A stretch of 64,000 bases of DNA. Origin: Pachypanchax playfairii. Its lineage: Eukaryota; Chordata; Actinopteri; Cyprinodontiformes; Aplocheilidae. A model generated the notes under the pieces. That model did not search any database. It was not told where the DNA came from and saw nothing but the letters and a program-made list of their open reading frames with translations. A program made the position numbers and the translations under genes. Location: contig SSNP01000029.1 of NCBI GenBank assembly GCA_006937955.1, positions 2,885,700-2,949,699 of the forward strand. Reading direction: 5' to 3'. Shown in pieces: positions 57,985 through 64,000 of this stretch (positions are counted from its first letter, which is position 1; every line of letters starts with the position of its first letter).

Positions 57985-58420
57985 GGTTCCTGGCTCAGTT
58001 CCTCAGTCATGTTCCACTGCTCCATCTTGAGATCCAGATACTGTTTTCTACTTGGAGCAACTGATGGGTCAGAATTACATGTATGTAATAAATCCTACCT
58101 GAATAAGTAAACACACCTTGGAGCTGCTTTCTTTAGCTTGGAAGATGTCAGTTATATTGAAAACATATTCAGTGAAATATCTTGATGTAGTCTCATTATT
58201 AAAAACAACCTGATGGTTCTGTGGAGAACTCACCATGTGACACGTGCAGCTTACAGATGTCTACCAACGTTCTTCAGACAAACATCTCATTACTGGAACA
58301 ACAATGTCACTATTGTGAAGGACAACAGATTTTAGTCTCTCTGATGACGTCCTGAAGCCACTCGGCAACAATCCCAGCTGTGTGTTGTTGTTAGGCTGCA
58401 GGTCTGCATTCACCCTCAGG
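57985..58420. other. No gene recognised
   Basis: Featureless spacer between two hAT elements. Confidence 0.4.
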
Positions 58421-59073
58421 CATGGACGTAGTTTTAGGGGGGGACACAGGGGACATGTCCCCTGCACTTTTTCAAAAGGCCGTTTTGGTCCCCTGTACTC
58501 TGCAACTGTCCAAAAACAATGTTTTGCTACATTAAACAGAGAAGGTTGAGCACTAGGACCAAGCAGAAAACGGCCGCTCAAGTTGAAGCCCATCCCCTAG
58601 TTTAGCCCGCCTACCAGTTCCTCTTGTGTGATTGGCTGTTTCTGCTGTCACTCCCCCTTGCCTGTTTGCACACTGCAGACAGACAGACCGGTGTGGTGGC
58701 GAGCTAACCTGCGGTCAGGAGTGCTGTGCAACTGTCGTTTGGCCGGCGTTTGGGTTTATGATGTCAAAGAGAAAAAAAGGCGACATAAGAGACTTTTTTA
58801 GAAGTCAAACTGTAAGTTACTCAAAGAAATGTGTTCCAGCCGTCCTTCAACACCTTCACTGGGTCGTTGGTGTGATGTTGACTCAGGTAAAACACAGAAT
58901 TGGGTGATAATGTTTGGCTACATGCTTTACAACCAGTCAAACCAAGGAAAATTGGGCTTAAAAGTAGCAATAGAAAACTAAAAGAAACAATGGAGGACAC
59001 AGTAAGCTGAAAGATTAGTTTTATGAAGAACACTTCTGTCCCCCCCACCTCTGAAATCAAAATTTCGTCCATG
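58421..59073 (+). mobile_element. hAT-type non-autonomous element 3
   Basis: Ends CATGGACGTAGTTTT and AAATTTCGTCCATG with a perfect 8-bp duplication CCCTCAGG on each side (58,413-58,420 and 59,074-59,081). 653 bp. Keeps a first coding exon and donor site of a hAT-type transposase; the remainder is deleted. Confidence 0.9.
58758..58811 (+). pseudogene. First coding exon of a hAT-type transposase (element 3)
   Basis: ATG ATG at 58,758-58,763 gives MMSKRKKGDIRDFFRSQ plus Thr, then GTAAGT at 58,812. The basic KRKK cluster, a likely nuclear localisation signal, followed by IxxFF, is the common start of TTF-type hAT transposases. No downstream exon remains. No stop precedes the donor. Confidence 0.65.
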
Positions 59074-59257
59074 CCCTCAGGTGTGCTTCTGTATCAGTGC
59101 TTGTCCAAACTTTAGCTGTTAGCATAATAAATTCAGTCTCTTCTCCAAACATGGTGACAGATGTAAAAAGGTTTAAAGATGCTGATAGCAGACAGAACTC
59201 CATGATGAGAGAAGCGTTTATCACCAACAGCTCTAAACATGAAGGTTCCTTCATCTA

Positions 59258-59760
59258 GTCCTTTAGTTCAGACTGCAGGCTGAAGTGACCCAAATCCGAT
59301 TTGTTTGCCCCTATCTGACCTGTATCTGGTCCCAGTCTGAACGACACAGATCAGATTTTTTCAAACCTGACCCAGGCCACTTCAGCATGTGGTCCTCAAT
59401 CTGATACGTATCTGATATTTTGATATGTGACTTCAGTCTGAACCGCCAGGTCGCTTCTATCCGACCTGTACATCATCAATACACGACATATGTGACTGTT
59501 ATGCGTCGAGGACACGGGAGCAAAAAGTAAACAACAATAACGGCAGACGATGCGGAGAACAGTCAGCGGTGGGAAACCGAAGTGTCTGAGTTAATTAATA
59601 TTTAGACAGACGGCTCTGTTCAGAACAAACAGGAGGGGTGTTATCAGAACCGTGCGGTTTTTGAAAACATTTCCAAAGAAATGACAGAACGCAGGTTTAA
59701 ATGAACCGGATTCCAACGCTAAAGAAAAATAAAAAGTCTCCGAGCAAAATATGTGTGTGT
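59258..59760 (+). mobile_element. PIF/Harbinger-type remnant with Myb/SANT gene
   Basis: Left end region GTTCAGACTGCAGGCTGAAG followed by a broken Myb/SANT-type frame at about 59,537-59,740. The opposite terminus was not identified. PIF/Harbinger elements normally carry such a DNA-binding partner gene beside the nuclease. Confidence 0.5.
59537..59740 (+). pseudogene. Myb/SANT-like accessory protein of a Harbinger element (broken)
   Basis: Plus-strand frame TADDAENSQRWETEVSELIN, Ile, TAG, then DGSVQNKQEGCYQNRAVFEN and ISKEMTERRFK, TGA, then TGFQR, TAA and RKIKSL. This follows the trihelix-like block WTxxEVxxLIxIW ... LEGxxRNxxVFxxISxxMxERGxxRTxxQCxxKIKxL of Harbinger DNA-binding partners. The stops fall at the positions of an expected Trp (TGG to TAG), an expected Arg (CGA to TGA) and near an expected Cys/Lys. 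Three nonsense changes make it dead, but there is no frameshift. Confidence 0.65.
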
Positions 59761-60033
59761 GGCGTCCATTAGCGGAACAAATCAGAGCTGGGCGAGGGGC
59801 GGAGCAAATGACTGGGCCCTTTGGTGACAAGATTTACCCACAATGCACTTGGATGCAATATCAGCGATTGCATCAGTCATGCTGCACGTTTTATTTAATA
59901 TTTTACACCTACTACGTCACTAAAATCAGTATTTCTTTAAAGCTTTTAGCACCATGACTCAAACCTGACTGGGGTATATAAACCCTGCATGACTCAGCAT
60001 TTTGCATGGTGTAATAAACTGAGCTCAAACTCT

Positions 60034-61352
60034 ATGGGGAGCCTAAGTCACGCCCTTCTACTTCCGGTCCATGGGTCCCCTACAGCCAAAAAAATAAATG
60101 AGAGTCATTGGAGTGATAAAAGTTATTTTCTGATCCAGTTTGAAATGCACCATGGATCGAACATATGATGTCCGTGAGTTGTAAAGACAAGTTTTGATAC
60201 CGAGAAAGCGATTGTTTTCGACACGCGGCAAAAGTTATTTTAGGTTTTGTGTAAAAACACGTAGCGGACCACAACAGCTGGTCTAGCAAAACTGACGTCA
60301 CCAAACCGCTCAACGAGACGAAGAAGAAACATGGCTGTGAGTTTGATCCACCTTCTCCTCGTTCTCTCATCAGCTGGGAAACGGTAGAAGGAACCACTTT
60401 TGTGGTTTCATTCTGGAACAAATCAGACAGGCATTTCAACAGGGGGCGTAAAAATGAGGGAAAAGCGAGGCGGTGAAAAGACGGAGATTCTGCGGTGACG
60501 TCATATATGCGACCACCAATTTGTAGTCATTTTAATTGTGAATTTTAAAAGCAAATAACTCAGAACATATGTGTGATTCAAGATGAAAGACACAGCAGAC
60601 CAAATAGCTTTTATCTCTCCATTGACTTCCATTCAGGGGACCCATGGGCCGACCGGAAGGGGAGGAGACTTAAGGTGCGTTCACACTGGCGACTTTGTCA
60701 ACGTCAAGTAACGCTGATAACGCTCCAAATTTGAAGTTGAAGCTCATAACGCCTGCCAGTCAGAGCGCATAGGCGTTAAAGCTCGTAAAGCCTGACCAAA
60801 AGAGCGCGAAGGCGGGGCTTCCTTTGTTATGGGATGTTCGGAGCGATGGCGGATCATATTGAGACAGTGGCTTGGATTTATTTACTTCATGGATCTAGAC
60901 AACGTCGACGTCGGGTGCATCAGCGACGTTTGTAGATACACCCCATTCTTCAGATGCGTTCTGAGTTTGGTGAGTTTAACCATTTGCTCCAGGAGCTACG
61001 TTTGGATGAGGTTCATTTATCTTCCACTTTGGCTGATCCCGCTTCTTCCCGGCTACGTGCTGTGACGTCTTACGTCACTACGATGAGACGCTCTGATTGG
61101 TTGACATGCCGCTTCAAGAGTGTTATCAACGTCAAAAGTTCAGCTAGCTGAACTTTGAGCTTTTCTAGCGTTTCAAGCGTCAACGCCTGAAAAGCTAGAA
61201 AAGCTTGAAAAGTTGCCGCTCATAACGCTCATAAAGCGACGCAGAGCCGTTGACGTCTGTCTGACGCCCGTCCACCATAGACTTTACATGTAAACTTGCC
61301 GCTTATGAAGTTGATGGTTGGGCCGGTTTGAATGCACCATTAGGCTCCCCAT
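60034..61352. mobile_element. Outer MITE split by a Harbinger MITE
   Basis: Left end TATGGGGAGCCTAAGTC (about 60,033) and right end GACTTA | GGCTCCCCATA are inverted repeats, followed inward by CTTCCGGTCCATGGGTCCCC and its partner GGGGACCCATGGGCCGACCG. The right inverted repeat is broken after GACTTA by the 60,673-61,339 insertion. Without the insert the element is about 650 bp. Flanking TA suggests a TA target, not proven. Confidence 0.85.
60673..61339 (+). mobile_element. PIF/Harbinger-type MITE, copy 2
   Basis: TTA, AGGTGCGTTCACACTGGC ... GGCCGGTTTGAATGCACCA, TTA. Same family as 29,653-30,323, including the QMRSEFGEFNHLLQELRLDE segment. This copy has one extra codon (Leu-Arg-Leu versus Arg-Leu) and a TAG in RRL*IHPI. 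The TTA duplication is 60,670-60,672 / 61,340-61,342. Confidence 0.88.
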
Positions 61353-63185
61353 ACTTATTAGGGTTGGAGTTGAAGACAGGGTGGGGCGTCCTTCACCTCA
61401 TACACAAGTAAAAACATCCTGCTTCTCACTTCCTGTTTGCCTTGTCCCAACAGGTGTCAAAATAAGAGCTTCTAGCTTAAACTTACTCATTTTCTTTTGC
61501 TTCAAAAGTAACAAAACAAGGTCTAACAGTATTATTAACTAGCAGCAAAATAAAATGATTGTAAATACTATGGAAAACACTCGAGGCAGAACAGATGCTG
61601 TAATTCACAGTAAAATATTCTTCTTGATATGCAGTACTATTTTGAAACTGTGATGTAATAAAGTTCCAACAATATGAATTTAGTTGAATGCAACATGGGA
61701 AGGAGATTAAATGTACACAAGGAGACTCTTAAAGAAGACAGTCATGTCATCAGGTGTTTAATAAAACTGTCCTGCAGGAAGTTCAGGTCATTCCTGCAGC
61801 TGACATCACAGATACAAGTACAAATGCTTATTAATGCATCGTTAATAAGTATAAATACTTATGGATATTTCTACCTTTGAACATTTTTCCTAATTTTACT
61901 TTATTTTAATGTTTTGTATTTATGTAAAAAAGTAATTGAAGTTATAGTTATATGGGTTTGTTGTACTGCACGTTGGTTTAAACTGATCTAATATTCACAA
62001 GCGTCCTACATGTCACATAAGACTATGTATCTACTCTGCTCAGCTGTTCTCCTCCAACTCAGCTTTTCACCATTAAATAGCTTTTGCATAAAGAAAACAT
62101 TAATTTATGTGTTTTACCAGTTTTAGCAATAAAAGTAATTATAATAATTTATGCAAAACATTAACATTAAACGTCATCTTGTGTTGGCGTTTCTCCTTGG
62201 GCCGAGATCTTTCTTCTTCTTCGATGGTGAATCAGCGAAAACTTCCTGTTGTCAGTTTAACAGTGAAAATATTTTAATGTATTTTTATTTCTGTTTAATT
62301 GAAAATGCTCTTAAACTTAAACTTGGATTTTTATCAGTTTTCCTCTGAAGTTCCACAAAGACAAGCTTCAAGCTGCAGGTTGTGCTTGTAATCGAGTCAG
62401 TCGAGTCACTCGGTGAATCGTTTCAACTGAAAGCAGGTGAAGGAAATCAGACCTAATAAATCAGGAGAACTCAACAAAACCCAGATTTTATACATGTTTA
62501 CCTGAAGAGCAAAGTGCTGAGGTTAACTAACAGGAGGTCAGTTTTACTTTAACCTTTCCTTATTTAACGTTCCTACATGCAATCTCATGTAAGAAGCTCT
62601 AAAATCTGCTGAGGAAACACAGCAGTAACTGTAAGTGAAGAAATATAATTAAGGCACAAGCACCACAAAGACCACAAGCACAATAGCTGCTTCTGTAGAT
62701 ACCCTTGAAACATTCCTTCACTTCAAACACAAAACTCGTGCTTCTTGTTGAGAAAAAAAAAAGGCTCAACAAGAAGAAAGAGATGGTGGAGGGAAAAAAA
62801 CAAAAACAAATCAGGAAGAAGTTGGAAATGAGTGCAATTCATGCATAACTTCAAACACTCTATCTTCAAAGTTGCATAACATTAAAAAGCAAACCCACTT
62901 CGAGTTTTCAACATCAAAAACTAGCCAGCATCTAGGGGACACTGCTGAGCCATGCCCTTACTCTAAGGCACAGCATGCATCTACCTCCTCTTCATCCTCT
63001 TCATCTTGTCCCTTACTCTCATACTTCAGGTCTCTGTTACAGCTGAGCAACACGACGTTATGGACCAGGTAGCAACTCACATAACGACCCAACAGCAAGA
63101 CCTCTGAATCCTGCTTGTCAAGAAAGGTTTGACTTTCTTCCATCAAACCACATCCGTTCTTTTTACACCCTTCAAGGTGGGAACC
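61353..63185. other. No gene recognised
   Basis: AT-rich, no recognisable exon, RNA gene or paired repeat. Confidence 0.4.
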
Positions 63186-63320
63186 ACACGTTTTATTTTA
63201 TTTATTTATTTAGACATCTATTTAAAGAGGGGTAGCCCCATGAGATGCAACATCTCGTTTTCATGGGGTAGCAGCAAGCAGTGGAAAATTCAGACAGACA
63301 CACACACTCACACTCAGACC
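63186..63320. repeat. Probable dispersed repeat
   Basis: TTTATTTATTTATTTAGACA followed by CATGAGATGCAACATCTCG and TTTTCATGGGGTAGC, a phrase combination frequent in fish dispersed repeats. Boundaries undefined. Confidence 0.35.
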
Positions 63321-63549
63321 AGCTCACGTAATTCACTGAGTTCTCCAGCAATCATCAAGTCACAAAGTATAACATTGTATTAAAGTATACAAAGAAATTT
63401 ATACTGTACATATAACATGTAAAAAAACACTAAAATGCAGAAAAATGAATTGACCAGTACATTCAATTAGTCATTCAACCAAGAAATTAAAAAAATCAAT
63501 ACGAGTACAACAATAAATTATATAATAAAAGAACAATAAAAAAACATAT

Positions 63550-64000
63550 AGGTTAAAGTGTAACTAACCCCCAAATCAACTTTTTATCCTGATAAACTCT
63601 ATAAATGAGTGTTTAATAGTCCTGTCAACATTTCTGGGTCTTGTTTTTGGTATTTTAGCACATTTTTATAAAACTACTCATTTAATACCAAAACTGCACT
63701 TGAATTGGATCAGTCATTTCTATTGGCTGAAACCTTATTTTCTCTAAACGTGACGTCAGGATTCTGCCGTTATGGGATATAAAAGAGTTCGGTCTCGGAC
63801 ACACCTCCGCTCAGTAGTGAGTGAATTTGAACAGGAAGTGTGTACGGCCATTATCAGAGTTGACCACTCTGAAACACATTTTTGTTGCGGACAACGACGT
63901 GCAGCGGTCACGTGCAGCCGCACATGATGAGGCTGAGTCACAGATATTACACGAGCTAATCCAAATTTAGATTTTGCTTTGATCAACAACAATATAGATA
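63550..64000 (+). promoter_or_regulatory. Promoter-like array in the start of a repeat
   Basis: An inverted CCAAT box (ATTGG, 63,722-63,726), a perfect cAMP-response element TGACGTCA (63,751-63,758) and TATAAAAG (63,778-63,785) are in correct order and spacing on the plus strand. Downstream an open stretch reads VSEFEQEVCTAIIRVDHSET and ends in two TGA codons near 63,925. The left part (TAAAGTGTAACTAACCCCC) looks like the terminus of a dispersed element that continues off the window. Confidence 0.4.

Overview
This window looks like teleost fish nuclear DNA. It is AT-rich and intron-like. It is full of microsatellites and of DNA transposons and LINEs with typical fish hallmarks (Tc1, PIF/Harbinger, hAT, L2-like and RTE-like LINEs, Ty3/gypsy). 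It has no operons, bacterial-style gene packing or CRISPR. I find no complete host protein-coding gene. The only long intact reading frames belong to transposable elements. The best host-gene candidates are two short exon-like segments at 53,332-53,811, followed by stretches that look like conserved non-coding DNA at 54,160-55,680.

Layout: 1-2,409 is the 5' end of a minus-strand Ty3/gypsy retrotransposon (LTR, then an open gag-protease-RT frame running off the window). 3,782-4,371, 14,121-14,737, 19,855-20,419, 36,031-36,652 and 43,588-43,815 are five copies of one TTAA-flanked non-autonomous family. A second, unrelated TTAA element (14,734-14,959) sits directly against one of them. 7,985-10,768 holds decayed LINE reverse transcriptases of two kinds. 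11,474-12,030 is a GATA microsatellite joined to a dead Tc1 fragment. 17,986-18,690 and 49,066-49,345 are two members of a family with GCTACGTTTACATG ends. 21,985-22,603 is a 16-bp minisatellite. 24,774-26,375 is a complete Tc1-type transposon whose transposase is uninterrupted but appears to lack its first catalytic aspartate.

28,771-30,570 holds an hAT derivative, an AGAC microsatellite, and an ACTAGT-rich repeat invaded by a Harbinger-type element. 33,780-34,230 is a LINE endonuclease fragment that has spawned a 19-bp minisatellite. 40,648-41,558 and 58,421-59,073 are hAT derivatives that keep the first coding exon and splice donor of a transposase. 42,140-42,378 is an L2-like LINE scrap with an internal inversion.

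47,561-48,610 is the most unusual object. It is a symmetrical element carrying a THAP DNA-binding exon reading inward from one end and an exon of the teleost SWIM/YqaJ-type protein family reading inward from the other. 52,100-53,285 is an internally deleted LINE with an in-gene 36-bp tandem expansion. 57,764-57,976 is a palindromic hAT MITE. 59,258-59,760 carries the Myb/SANT gene of a Harbinger element. 60,034-61,352 is a MITE whose own terminal repeat was split by a second Harbinger MITE. The window ends in a repeat with a promoter-like CCAAT/CRE/TATA array.

The parts do not work together as a pathway. They record successive transposition, with several nested insertions whose target duplications can be read directly. 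Two runs of N (15,292-15,358 and 51,093-51,568) are assembly gaps bordered by G/C homopolymers.
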